DNA from: Paramecium pentaurelia
Lineage: Eukaryota; Ciliophora; Oligohymenophorea; Peniculida; Parameciidae
Assembly: GCA_905183005.1 (NCBI GenBank)
Contig: CAJJDO010000015.1
Location: 508,587 to 572,586 of the forward strand
Direction of reading: 5' to 3'
DNA length: 64,000 nt
The translations under genes were made by a program, and so were the position numbers. The notes under the pieces were generated by a model. That model was not told the origin of the DNA, ran no database searches, and saw only the letters and a program-made list of their open reading frames with translations. Shown here piece after piece: positions 38,057-50,497 of this stretch; position 1 is the stretch's first letter, and each line of letters begins with the position of its first letter.

Positions 38057-38080
38057 AGATATTTTAATTAATTAATTTAT

Positions 38081-38862
38081 TCATATACTATCATAGCCAC
38101 CATGTCTAAATCTCTAGACCTGAGTTTACAACCTATCTACACCAAAATGAAAGATTGTTCTAACTTAAGGAATAAGAGTTTTGATTTAATGAAAATGAGG
38201 GATAGCATCCTCTCCTTCTAATTACAATTTTTTACGATTGTATATGAATCGACCCCCAAAATATAAACAAATAATAAAAATGAATTTAAGAAACCAATGT
38301 GAACCTACATTATTGATATGGAATCAATACTTGCATTCCTACAGCCAACATGATGTCTAATTTTAAATTGATCTATGCATTCATTATCTGGTAAAACAGT
38401 AAATGTGGCATCATCATTTCCACATTCAATAAAAAAATGAGCCTATCTTGGTTACATTACTCCAGTAGGTTATTATTTTGGATCCATACACAAATCTCCT
38501 TAGGTGTATTTTATAACTATGCCTTTTTATAAATCTCTTTAATCCAAATGTTCAAATGTTTAAGTTTCTACCAATCCAGCTACATCACAATTCTCTGTTA
38601 TTTATCCCATAACAGCTAAAGCTTCAATAGCTCCTACTTATCTATCATGACATTTTATGGGTTTGAAATCACAAAAATTGAATATGTAAACCATACTAAA
38701 CATTCCCATCCCACTTGTTTCATCTTTTAATTGCCATCCTCCAGGTTTATCTAAAGATTTTAAATTATAGGTGTATCCTGATTCATCTGTCCATGTGCAT
38801 TTTTGGCATTAAGCAATTCCTATCAAGAATAACAATATAGTTATCGTAAAATTAGGACACAT
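38081..38862 (-). CDS. Mannose-6-phosphate-receptor-like (MRH domain) type I membrane protein (251 aa)
   Basis: One intron (38305-38330, 26 nt) leaves 252 codons. MCPNFTITILLFLIGIAQCQ is a signal peptide. The lumenal part has many cysteines and MRH-like features (CTWTDESGYTYNLKSL, GDLCMDPKQQP, FFIECGNDDATFTVL). A membrane helix, FIFIICLYFGGRFIY, lies at about residues 180-195. The cytosolic tail GEDAIPHFHQIKTL resembles the acidic/histidine tail of cation-dependent mannose-6-phosphate receptors. Such proteins sort lysosomal enzymes or act in the early secretory path. Sugar-binding residues cannot be confirmed by eye. The gene lies tightly between two other minus-strand genes. Confidence 0.82.
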
Positions 38863-38902
38863 ATGTTAATTTATTTTATTATATATTATATTTATGAATG
38901 TA

Positions 38903-41900
38903 TCAATAAGCTCTAACAGATTGCTGTTACATTTTAGCTTTTAAATCTTGATTTTCACCTTCCAATTCTTAAATTTGTTTGTCAAAATTATCCAAATCTT
39001 CATTTAACTATCCAATTATTTCTTCTTATTCTTTTAATTTATTTTCAGCTACTTAATATTTATATTTTAAAGCTTCAATTTGAGTTGCTAACATAGCTAT
39101 CTTACCTTCATTATCATACTAATTTTATCAATATATTTATTACTTTAATCTATTCTAATTATTCTATCTATTATTATTATTACCCAATCTTTTCTTTCAA
39201 TTATTAATTTTCATGATCTCTCTATTACAATTCATTTTCTAATTACTATTAATTTATAAGTTATTCATTTAATAAATTCAATTAGTTTTAAAGGTCATTG
39301 ACACTAAATTATTAATTTAATATACTTAGCTTTGACTTAATTCAATTCATCAGATTTTGCAGTCAAAGTTGAATGAAGAGTATTATTTTCTTTCTCTAAA
39401 TTTTACACTTTCTCTTCTGCTTAATTTAAAGCATTATCCAAATTGCCTAATTCTTATTATAAATGTTCATAATCTTATAATTTTTCTTCTAGTTCTTTAA
39501 TTGTATTTTAAGCACCATTATATTTTAGTTTAGCTCTCTCTATTTCTGGTCCAAGCAATGCTACTTTATTTTACAATCCATAAACTTCATTATTTAATTT
39601 ATTTATTTCATCATCTTTCTTCATCAAATCTAATTAATCTTAATCTGCTTTTTTCTTCATTTCTTATATTTATTCTGATAATCGTGTATTTTCAGGATCT
39701 AATGGTTCTAGTTAAGCAACAACATTTGATAACTATTTATTTTAATTATTTAATAATACATCTGTGTTTTAATTAGTTAATTCATCTATTTTTTCTTATT
39801 TATTTTTATTTAAATGCTTTTATCTCTCAATTTCTGCTGCCAACATTGCTATTCTCATATCTAAATTCTCTTTCTCCTTAGTCACTTTATCCAATTATAA
39901 AGTAGTCTTATCTAAATCTTCTTTTGTCATCCTCAAATCTTAAGCTCTATTAAATATTTAAATAAATATATACTTTTCAGCATAATTTGCCTACAATTTT
40001 TAATAGTCCTTTTCCATAACTTCATATGCTTCTATTTTACTTTCAAGTTCTTTAACTTTAGTTTAAGCTTCTCCTAATTTTTTAGCTATTTATTTATTTT
40101 CACCTTATAATTTATTGACCAATTATTATAAATCATTAACCTAAGTTTGTAATGGTTCAATTTATGCTACTAATTATTCTAATTCTGCTATTCTCTATTT
40201 TAAATCTGCAATTTAATGCTATAGTTCTTCTTCCATTAATTATTTCTCTAAAGTTATTGCTTTCAATTATTTTGTTAATTTATTGAAATTATCTGTTAAT
40301 TCATCATTTATTAATCTCATCTATATAGCTTCAGCTTTATACACTTACAATGTCTTAACCTCATTATCTTTTTATAAATATTTAGCTTTCCATTATTCTA
40401 ATTCTTCTTTTAATTAAACAATCTCATTTTTCAAAGATTCATTTTCTTATCTTACTTGATTAAGTTTTGTATCCAAAGTAAGGTTGAAACCTATTGCTTC
40501 TTTTAATTCTTATTCTAATATTCTATCTTTTATTATTTTTCCTTCCAATTCTTTTATCAATTTCTCTAATTATTCAATTTTATTTCTTAATTGATCTAAC
40601 TCTTTTGTAGCTTTCTTTAATTCATCAGCAGTCTTTTAATGTTATTCTTACTCATTAAAAAATGCTTCTTCCAATTTTACAAATTATAATCTCTAAGCAT
40701 TTAATTATTAGACTACTAAAGAATAATTAGATTCCAATTATGATAAATTTGATTTTACTTAAAATAAGGTTCTAATTTACAATTATTGTTAACTTAATTA
40801 CTCATTTTAAAGATTTATTTAATCATTATAATCTAAATTCTATTTTGATAGTTTATCTACTTAATTTTATAATTTATTAGCTTTTTATTCTAATTAAGGA
40901 ATTAATTCTTATAAATGATTTAATTCATTAACTTTTTATTCTAAATTCTTATTCTTTCTCTTAAGTTCTTCAATTTCTTTTATTAAACTTTATTTCTCTT
41001 GTCTCAATCTTTCTACTTCATTCTTATAGATTTAGAATTATTAATCTGTTCTTAGTAATTTCTTCTCTAAATCAGAAACTTGTTATATATATGTTGGTAA
41101 TTAAATATTAAGTTCTGTGATTTCTTTACTCTTTAATGTATTTTCTGCCTTTAATTTTTCAATTATTGCTTCATATTATTTATTTTAATCTTCAAACAAA
41201 TGTGTTTCTTAAATTTTAATTTATAATGATCTATTTTCACTTTGTAATTTACTTATTTAATCTTAATAATTTGTATTTAAATCAGCTAATTAATTCTTTT
41301 AGATTGTAATATCATTTAATTTTCTTTAAAGTCCCTTCAAATCAGCTAATTAACGATCATTTTCCAAATACTTTTCTTTGTATTAATCAGCTAATTTTTA
41401 AAGAGCTTTGATTTCCTCTTATTTGCGTAGTAATTCTTCTCTTAATTCTTAGAGTTAGAGATGATGATCATTTTTGATTGAATTTTTTTAGTCTTATAAA
41501 CTTTAAATAGTTTTCTTAAGATTAAGTAATTCAGATTCCAATTCTTTGATTCTATCTTATAATTTTGCATTTAATACTATCTAATTATCTAATTCTTATT
41601 ATTTATTTTACAATTAATTATTGAGAGTATCAATTTATTATTCAGCTTTTGCTAATTTCAATCTCAAATCTTCTAATTATTAAGATTTTTAATTTAATAA
41701 AGTATTATTTCTTTATAATTCAATATTAATTTAATTATCTCTTAAATTATTAACATTCTTTTATTATTAAATATTTTAGAATTATTATTATAATTATTAA
41801 TTTCTTGAACTTAAATCTGAATTAATTTTAAGTGTTTATTCATATTTTTATTATAAAACTTTCAATTAACTTTATAATTCTCCTAATCCATCAACTTATG

Positions 41901-43824
41901 ATTATAATTATTGATTTTCTGCCTCTAATTAAGCTAATTATAAATTAAGTTGATCATTTAATGATTTATAAGTTTCACATTATTAGAAAATCTTTAAATA
42001 TTCTGTTTCTTTAGATATCAATTCTTTTAATCTTTATTCTAATTCAAAGTTTTTAACAGTCAAATCTTTAATCTATTTTCTCAATTCAGCAATGTCTCTA
42101 TCCTTCATGTCTAATTAGGACTTAGCTCTATTTAAGTCTAATTCAAGAATTCTTAATTATTGTAATTTTTCTTATAAATTCTATAATTCTTTTTCAACAT
42201 TAGTTAATTGTTCACTCTTTAATTTAAGTTCTTTATCTAATGATGACAATTCTGACAACAAACTTTATTTTTCAATTTATAATTCATTTATTTCCAAGAC
42301 TTATTATCTTAAAGTGTTATTATCATTTTCAACAAATTTTAATTTATTATTTAGTTTATCATATGCTTACTATTTATTTTCAAGTGTTCTATTTAATTGA
42401 TCAATTTAATAATTCAAAACACCATTCTATTTTTACAAATCTTAATTTTAACCTCTAATCTAATCTAATTACTTTTTCATCTTATCATTTTCTAGAATTT
42501 ATTTTGCTTAATCATCATTTTTTCTTTTTAATTCATCAATGACTCTTTATTTCTCTTAGATTTATTATTTCAAACCTTATAATTCTTTGATATGATCTTC
42601 AGCTTATTAAAGACTAATTAATAATTAATTATTACTTAGTCTTTAATCTTTCTATTTCTTATTATTTTGATGCAAGTTATTGATTTAATCTTTCAATCTC
42701 TTTAACTAATAATTTATTATTATTATCTTAATCAGTTACTTGAACCTATAGATCAAATACTTATAATTCTAATGCCAAAGCCTTTTTTCTCCATTAATCT
42801 AAATCATTTAATATTTAATTAATTTAATCTCTTAATTTCTTATTCTCATCCTCTAATAAATCCATTGTAGATAATTGACCTCTCTTAACAGTATCTAAGT
42901 TCAATTAATTCATTCTTTCTAACAATTCTCTTAACTCTTATAATAATCTATTTCTATCTTCTTCAGATAACTTGAATTTATCTTTCCACATTGCTAATTC
43001 ATTTTCTAGATTCTTGATCTTACTATGTAATTCAAAATTTTCAATTTCTTATTTTCTTGCATCAATTAAAAGTTCTTCCAATCCTTATAATTTTGCTCTT
43101 AACTGAAAAATCAAATAATTATTACTTCTAAATTTTCATCTTGTTTTTTCTTAAGTAATTCTTGAAGTGCATCATGTTCATGTTAATTTAATTCAAGTTA
43201 ATAAATTTTATTATCTCTTTAAGCAATTGCTAAATCTTTCTATTCATTTTCATTAATAAGTTGTTTAATTAATGCTATCAATTTGCCATTTTCATCTGAT
43301 AATATCTTTAATCTCATTTCATACATTCCAGTCTAAAAAACTTAATTTTTTTTAATTACTAGCTCTTCTAATCCTGAGCCTCCGCTTGTAATTTATAAAG
43401 CAAAGAATCTTGCCTTCCATTACTCCACCTCTATTCGCAGTTAATTTAGTTTATCCTAGTCAGATCCATCTCCATCTTACTTAATGATGATGGCTAACAA
43501 TAATTTTATAATCATTACTTTATTAAGGTCTAACAAAAGTAGGTACTACCCTTGATGTTATCATTGGTTATATTTATCCATTAGGCATTTAAAAGTACTC
43601 TAATTAATTTACTACAGCTGATTATGCCATAGCAACATTAGGCTAAAGCAATAACATTGATTTTTTACTGAGTTAATTACTCTTACACTTGATCCTTCTG
43701 CACTAGATTTCTTCATCTTGTCATTAGGAATTATAATATGACTTTCTGAATAAACTCTCGATTGTTAATTTCCTGGTTATGGTGATAAAAATCTTCCTCG
43801 ATTAGGTGTTTATTATTCACTCAT
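38903..43824 (-). CDS. Giant coiled-coil protein (about 1,600 aa)
   Basis: From MSEQQTPNRGRFLSPQPGNQ to the end GENQDLKAKMQQQSVRAY. The first 130 residues are basic and Pro/Ser/Asn-rich; the remainder is one long coiled coil made of Leu-, Glu-, Lys- and Gln-rich heptads, with ELEGENQDLKAK-type phrases. Introns are clear at 43643-43668 (26 nt), 43456-43480 (25), 43333-43359 (27) and 43103-43125 (23); downstream of those I followed the frame by composition only. Such proteins in ciliates include basal-body, rootlet and cortical-filament components. No motif assigns it to one of them. It starts 212 bp from a divergent small gene and ends 40 bp before the MRH gene start. Confidence 0.85.
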
Positions 43825-44035
43825 TTAGATTAAATTAATATCTTTACAATAATTTTTATATCAATATATATATATATAAATGAACTTCAAAATGTTTACT
43901 AATTGATACATCCACTTCTATGGGATTATGTAAATTATATCAATTATTATCAATAATAATTATTTTGATTTATTTTATTTTCCAATATTTAAGGCTACTC
44001 AAACTTGTTAAATTTTATTTAGTAAAATAAAAATT

Positions 44036-44421
44036 ATGTCTGAAGAAAATATTAGTTAAAAAAATCAATTCGAGTTTGCTAAACATTCCAATGCTGTTAG
44101 AAGATTCGAGAATCTCGAGAAACTTAAGTTAATTGAACGTTTAGAAACAATGCAAAGAATTAAAAAATCTAATGATAGATTAGAAATTAAGAAATTTATG
44201 TTTCAATTACAATAAAGAATGTTAGATGAACCTAATTAGTTTTCAATTATTAAATTTTCAATAGGTCTAATAAAACTAATTTCAGAGAATGTGCCTAAAG
44301 AAGTGTAGAAAAATTAAAGCGTGATTCAAAACTTTCTCGTTCACCTGACTCACGTTAAACTACAGCAGCTGATAAGTATATAGAAATAAAAGAAATTGAA
44401 GTTAAACCATTTAAAATGTGA
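44036..44421 (+). CDS. Small charged helical protein, unknown (119 aa)
   Basis: One 26-nt intron (44239-44264) gives 120 codons, from MSEENISQKNQFEFAKHSNA to EVKPFKM. Residues 10-75 are strongly helical and basic (RFENLEKLKLIERLETMQRI); the rest is polar with SRSPDSRQ. No domain is recognised. The intron restores a single frame, which supports the gene. Confidence 0.65.
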
Positions 44422-44751
44422 TAGTTTTAATTAGTTAAATTAGATCAATATTATCAATTATTGGTTAAAATCATAATTATTGATTTTAATTTTCTAAAAA
44501 AAATAAATTAAGAATATTATAATTAATTAATTTTATGATTAGCAAAAAATAATTTTTAACTCTTTAATATTTGATATTTTATTCAAAATTAATTTTATAA
44601 TTTAAATCTATAAATAATCTTGCATATAAAATTAAGATATAAATAATTTCAACTAAAATGAATTTTTTTTTTCATTCTGCTTACATTATTATTATTTACA
44701 TGTAAATAAAACAAAGATTATATGCAATAAATATATTTCAGCTTTTATTTT
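44422..44751. other. Convergent intergenic region, nothing seen
   Basis: 330 bp between two converging genes. A/T runs only. Confidence 0.5.
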
Positions 44752-45306
44752 TCATATATATGATTTTAAGAACAGTTTTCTTTTTTTTAAAACATCACCT
44801 TGTCTATTTATATTATTTTTAGGACTTAAAGCAACATCAAAATGTACACTTTTTATTGATTTTTGAACATCCGATATTTATTGAAAATATTATGCTTTAT
44901 TATTTATAAGTTCTTTTTTTTTCAAAATACTTCGTATCCCTATGCTTTAAAATGATGTAGATAACTTTGTAGTTAATGATCTTGTTTTTTTAGAGGGTTT
45001 ATGATGGATTTTTCTCTTCAAGTAATAAGAAGTAAAATTTTCTCTGGAATTAGTTTAAATATCGCAAGCTGGAGAATAGGATTTGGCCTTTGTTTTGTTT
45101 TTTACTATTAGACGATCATATTGATCCATCAATAAAAATAATGCAAAGTCGTCTTCTTCTTGAAGAGGCAGAATTTATTCTAAGGGGATAGGTTTTTTGA
45201 GATCTGCCACAAATATTTCATGATTACTCTTTCTTGGTTCCATTTTGAGTTTCATTTCTTATATAGGATCTTAGGTATTTTTGCAACAGCAAGGTTATGA
45301 ACCCAT
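44752..45306 (-). CDS. Small Met-Gly/Cys protein with SILK and RVxF motifs, family member 1 (184 aa)
   Basis: A single exon starting MGSQPCCCKNTQDPIQEMK. I chose this ATG over the internal one at 45243 because Met-Gly followed by three cysteines is a dual-lipidation signature shared with two neighbouring genes. An acidic patch, LQEEDDFALFLLMDQYDRLI at about 48-67, matches a similar patch in member 3. The basic C-terminal half has RSILKKK at about 125-131 and KSVHFD at about 152-157. SILK followed by RVxF is the classical pair of docking motifs for protein phosphatase 1. No catalytic domain is present. A membrane-tethered PP1 regulator is the inferred role. Confidence 0.72.
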
Positions 45307-46020
45307 ACTTTTGCTAAATTCTCTTTTATATTTTAATTAGGTTTCTTAAGAACTTCTAATTAATAAAAAAAGCTTGTATAGAAGTTTTCAGTATATGTTT
45401 ATTATTTCTAAGTTTTCTAAAAGAAGAATAAAATGAATGATTATTTGAAGCAGTAGATTTCAATATTAAAAATTAACTTGTCACTTAAATGCTTCAAAAT
45501 ATTACAATCTATGAGATTAATTCTGATTAGAATAAGAATATCTGAGAATAAAAAGGAAATATTTAATTAATATTCGCTTCTATAGTAGAATAAAGTACTG
45601 ATATTTAACCAAAATTCCTGTATGAAAGATTTTAATTACTTTATATATAAATGTTCTTAGAAATCAGCATGATGAAGATTTTAAGGTCTTGTAATGAATT
45701 TCCTTAAAAAAAATTAAAATAATAAATATTGTAGTATTAATTTAATAATTTATATTTATAATTATTAGAATAATAATACATTTAATTAAATCTAATGTTG
45801 TAATTATATTAAAGAATTGATAGTTAAATGAATTATTGATTTGTAATCATATTCCGTATTATTATTATACATAAATATATTACATAATATTAAATTAAAT
45901 TGTAATTTTCAATAACGGATACCATTTAAATGTATATTAAAGGTCATGAATAAATATGATTATTTATGATTAGAATGTAATTAAATTTATATAAACAGAA
46001 ACAAGTATTAAAATGGAGAA
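45307..46020. other. Intergenic region, only weak open frames
   Basis: A 79-codon plus-strand frame (about 45433-45672, MNDYLKQQISILK) and a 57-codon minus-strand frame overlap here. Neither carries a motif or the family signature of the flanking genes, and both are within chance length. Confidence 0.45.
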
Positions 46021-46545
46021 TCAAAGATATGAAATTTTTGTATATCCCTTATATTTTGACTATAATTTGTTCTTCTATAATTCCTTTATTGAAAACCTAA
46101 CTCTTTTATGTTATTGTAAGTTTCTTTTTACCTAATCCTAAAGCATTGTCTTATTTTTTAAAATACTTTTAGGTGGTATTTCAGAGAGATTATTTTGAAT
46201 AAATACACTTTTTGATCTATTTTTAGTTCCATTGGAATTATTGATGAAATTGAAATCAGTGATTTTATCTAACTCTCTTTGAGATAGATTTTTGTTTTCT
46301 AACCTCTAAAATGACTCAACTATACTGATATTTGTTTCTACATCCTAATTCTATTAATCTTCATCTGAAGATAATTTAAGTTTAAGCTCTTCTAATGTTT
46401 CCGTTATCGTAGTACTCTATTCTAATATTATCCTAGAACTGCCCTCCTGAAGACATTCTCTTTTAATTACAAGTTGTCTTAAATCATTTACTGATGAATC
46501 ACATCGTTAATTATTTGTTGCACATATCTATTATATTTGCCCCAT
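46021..46545 (-). CDS. Small Met-Gly/Cys protein with SILK and RVxF motifs, family member 2 (174 aa)
   Basis: A single exon, MGQIQQICATNNQRCDSS to YTKISYL. It starts Met-Gly with cysteines at residues 8 and 15, so myristoylation and perhaps palmitoylation are possible. The middle is acidic (KLSSDEDQQNQDVE) and helical (NISIVESFQRLENK). PPKSILKNK lies at about 124-132 and HKRVRFSIKE at about 146-155: a SILK motif and, about 20 residues later, a perfect RVxF motif. The placement matches members 1 and 3. No other domain is seen. Confidence 0.72.
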
Positions 46546-46651
46546 TCAAGTAATTATATAAATAAAGAAAATAATAAATAGAAATAAAAATTTTAAATGC
46601 TTTTCTTTCTCATAAATAATTATCGAAATTACATATTTAATAAAGTCTTTT

Positions 46652-47158
46652 TCAAAAAATATCAATCAACTTTTTAGAATTACATTATAAAATAAAAGGT
46701 AGAAACGAAACTTTATATTTTGATTTTTTCTAGAATTGAGATTCTTGAGTATTTGATCTTTTTTTCAATATACTGCTTGGTTTTTATGTTGTGCTTAATT
46801 TCGATGAATTGTTTTAAAATTAAGATGCACTGAAAGATCTGCAATATTATTCTTTTTTCTTTTTTTCATGTTTCTTACTTATCAAAACTCCTGAATTTTA
46901 AAAATCAACAGAAATTGAGCGACTTCTGTTGTTGGATGAGCAATTATAGGCTGTACTTATTGATTTTCTATTCACTAACTATTCATATGTTGCCATAATT
47001 TATAGTAAAGAGGAATCATCTTCTGGAGTGATTTGCACAACTTAATTAAAAAGAGGTTATTTAAATTAAGTCAAATGAAGTTCATTATCAATTATTGTAT
47101 TTTGTTTCCCCTAAGAATAAGATTAAGGACAGCACAAACAACTAGGATAGGATCCCAT
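46652..47158 (-). CDS. Small Met-Gly/Cys protein with SILK and RVxF motifs, family member 3 (168 aa)
   Basis: A single exon, MGSYPSCLCCPQSYSQGK to NSKKLIDIF. The start Met-Gly with Cys at 7, 9 and 10 is a strong dual-acylation signal. The acidic patch TPEDDSSLLQIMATYEQLV at about 44-62 aligns with that of member 1. A Lys/Ser-rich region follows, then KPSSILKKRS at about 126-135 and KYKVSFLPF at about 147-155. Motif order and distance are as in the other two members, which sit next to it on the same strand (106 bp to member 2). Confidence 0.73.
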
Positions 47159-47883
47159 TTTAATATAAGTTAATTATTTTATAGAATATTCATATTAGTT
47201 GACATGAATATTAGAGTATAGGTAAAGAATATTCTTGAAGAATATTAGATAAATATTAAATTAAAAATATATTTTTTATATTCAGATTTTTTCGTGCTTT
47301 CAATTTTAAATTATTTAATACAACTATTAACAAATAGATGATTGATATTTGATCAACCAATTTTATATAAAGAACATTTTTTATGATAAAAAAAGAAATA
47401 CTTTTACATTTTTTTGCTCATATCTAAACCAAACTGAAAGGATATATAATCCCTTAATTAATTTAAGTAATGAAATTAGATTTAATTTTTTTGAGTTATT
47501 ATTTATAATTTTGTATTTTTTTTAATATACAATTTGGATCAACTATTTTTTCCTTATAAATATATGGATTAAGCTTACAATCACTATCAAGCTTTACAAA
47601 TAAAAAATTCCTTTTCTTCTAATTATTTAATTTCTTTCTCAATATTTTTTTATCATTCATTTTTATAAGATTTAATAATCATCAATAATTTATATCTTTA
47701 AATTCATATCTAAATCCTAAAATTAACAAACATGGTCTTCAAATATTCATCTCATTATTTATGTTTTTTTTAGATATTACAAAGCAAAACCTACATACAA
47801 TTTTTGCATCTGGATAAAGGTAGCTTATTGATAGTAATATGAATAATGATTTTTCATTAGTATATATATAATATAAATTAAAT
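47159..47883. other. Intergenic region between divergent genes
   Basis: 725 bp. An 80-codon minus-strand frame (47418-47660, MNDKKILRKKLNNQKKRN) is basic and could be a small gene, but has no motif and is within chance length. Otherwise A/T runs. Confidence 0.45.
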
Positions 47884-50364
47884 ATGCAAGGATTAAACAA
47901 TTAAAACTAAAATCCTATAGTGAGACCAAAAACATTAATTTGTTATATTTGTGGAAGAGAGTATTATAAATTACTAATTTAGATATGGAACAAAAAGTTT
48001 AGAAATACATCTTAAGACTTGTCAAGAAAAGTTTCTTATGGAAGAAGCAAAAGTACAGTTACATTATACATTTTTTTCAATTAGAAACCTAAAAATTAGA
48101 GAAGACCATTACCATAACCTCCAAAAGCTATAGGCGGAAGTGGAAATTATGATACAGAATCATATAACGATTAAGCATATCATGCATATAAAGAATAGAG
48201 TCTTGAGAAATGTGCATATTGTGGCAGAACGTAATAGGATTTCAGTTATCCCTAGTTTCAATAGAGAAAGCTATCCTATTCATTTAAAAATGTGTAAGGC
48301 TGATAAACCATTTAAACCTCTACCTGGATTTGTTTAAAACCCTAAAGAAGTCCAGTAACAAATCAATCGAGATAATGGAGGAACTTAATAAGGAAAATCA
48401 AATTCTAATGGTTATTCAGGAGAGTATAAGGCTCCTGTAAGACCAAAGACTTTGGTATGCTACATTTGTGGTAGAGAATATGGTACTAAATCTTTGGGAA
48501 TTCATTTACCTTAATGCAAAGAAATGTTTATTGTGTAGGAAATGAAGAAACCAAAAGCTGAAAGAAGGAATCCTCCCACAACTCCAAGAGGCTTATGGGA
48601 TTTATTAAATAAAGAAGATATTACTACAGAAGACATTATAGCCTATAATAATGGAGTAATTAAATGTGTTCTAAAATATAAAGGCTTTTAACAAATACAA
48701 CAAAGAAGCCTTAGTAGCATGTAAGAACTGTGGTAGAACATTCAAACCTGAGGCTTTGGAGCATCATATAAAGGCTTGTACTGTGGATAACCCTTTTAAA
48801 GCATTAGATGCTGTTGAGGAGGGAGGTACAGTTGAATTAGTTCCTTGTAAGAAATGTGGAAGGAAATTCTTACCATCTAGAGTTGAAAAACATGAAAGCA
48901 ATTGTAAAGATATAAAGGGAGCATCATAAACATAGGCAAATGGTTTTTAGAAATAATAAGAATAAAAATAAGAATAAAAATAATAATAATAAGAATAAAA
49001 ATAAGAATAAAAATAAAAATAGATCTTAGAAACTCCATAATAAAATCAAAAATAATAAACAAAATAAGTTTAAAAATAATAAAGTTTTTCAAAAACATCA
49101 GTCAATTTTAATGATAAGAGTTTGAAATGTAAATAAATTTATTTTATTTTAAGGTTATAAATGTTTTTAAGATTGCAATACTATTTAAGATTTGAAATAA
49201 CATGTGTTAAATTGTAAAAATGAAGGTACAAAACCTTAGATCTATGATGATTTGATATAAATTCCAAATCCATCATAAGCACTCTAAACAATTTATATGA
49301 GTTCTGTTTTTGAAAATTTTTAATAAAAAGATAACAATACAATTACTCCTGAATAATAAAAATCACAACCTAAATAATAATCTTAACCTTAAAAATAGTA
49401 ATCAATATAATAATAAAATAATAATCATTTTTCTGATGAAGATTAAGAGGAGAAAGAAGATGAAATTGATTTAATAACATGTGCAAAATGTGAAAGAAGA
49501 TTTGCTTAAGATAGAATAAAGAAGCATCAAAAAGTTTGCAAAGGCAAATAATTTTTTGAAAAAAAAGAACATAAAGTTGAAGTTCAAAAGGCTCCAGAAA
49601 CTGGATGGAGAAAATATCATGAAGAATTTATTAATACTATAAAATATAACAGATAATTGAAGAAAATATAAGAATAAGGAGGTGATATTAAATAATTGGG
49701 ACCTCCTCCTGTATCATTAAATAGCAATTATATTCAATGTCCTTATTGCTAAAGAAAGTTTGATCCAAGTAAAGCTGATAAACACATTTCAATTTGTTAG
49801 AATGTCGTTAATAAACCTAAAACTATCCAAGAAAAGAAATAAAATCCATTGCATTCATAGTAACCATAGCAACCAATTTTCTAATTATAATAATAATAAC
49901 AACCTCAATAAAATTTTAAACAATAATAAAAAGTATAATAAATAAATTAACAACAACAAAACACATAAAATCCAAAATATGGAAGAGTATTTTAAATAAA
50001 TGATGAACCTTCATAACCTTCATAATCAAAAGTTCAATCATAATAAATGAATGTATAATAATCTAAATCCTCATAGTAAAGATAATCAATTTCTTCATAA
50101 AAAACTCCATAAATTCCTTAAAAAGCAACAAGTCAATAATAATAATTATTATCCCCACCTTAAACTACAAATTAGTTTAGAATAAGATCACCATAAACAA
50201 CATAAAAAACCTAATAAGTGAAATAATCTTAAAATTCTACTAAAATTGAAAACAATATATTCCGACCACCAACATCTGGTAGAACATAAGAGTTAACAAA
50301 ACCTAATTCTTAATTGTAATTAAAACCAATTAGTTAAAATTAGAATATGTTGAGAAAATTTTGA
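47884..50364 (+). CDS. Eight-finger C2HC zinc-finger protein, ZC2HC1-like (782 aa)
   Basis: Introns at 47961-47982 (22 nt), 48053-48084 (32), 48231-48255 (25), 48656-48683 (28) and 49129-49153 (25) give 783 codons. Eight fingers of the form C-x2-C...H-x3/4-C are present: CYICGREYGTKSLEIHLKTC, CAYCGRTFNRESYPIHLKMC, CYICGREYGTKSLGIHLPQC, CKNCGRTFKPEALEHHIKAC, CKKCGRKFLPSRVEKHESNC, CYKCFQDCNTIQDLKQHVLN (with Cys next), CAKCERRFAQDRIKKHQKVC and CPYCQRKFDPSKADKHISIC. Fingers 5 and 6 are split by a Gln/Lys repeat, and the last 190 residues are very Gln/Ser/Pro-rich. C2HC proteins of this type are common in ciliated organisms; some are linked to cilia or centrioles. The function here is unknown. Confidence 0.88.
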
Positions 50365-50497
50365 ATTTATTCTATTTTAATATTGTATTGATTCTTCTTT
50401 CATCATAAATTCTTTTTTATAAAAAAATATTATATAAAGATGTTTTTTGAAGATAATATTTAATTTTAGCATTAGTATTTAATATTTTATTAATATT

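Noticed and set aside
45433..45672. Possible 79-aa gene MNDYLKQQISILK
   Set aside because: With TGA as the only stop and about 75-80% A+T, frames of 60-90 codons arise by chance; no motif or intron supports it.
47418..47660. Possible 80-aa basic protein on the minus strand
   Set aside because: Lacks the Met-Gly/Cys start and the SILK/RVxF motifs of its neighbours and is within chance length.
48950..49025. AAT/AAG-rich repeat suspected to be an intergenic microsatellite
   Set aside because: It is in frame as a Gln/Lys/Glu repeat of the C2HC zinc-finger protein.
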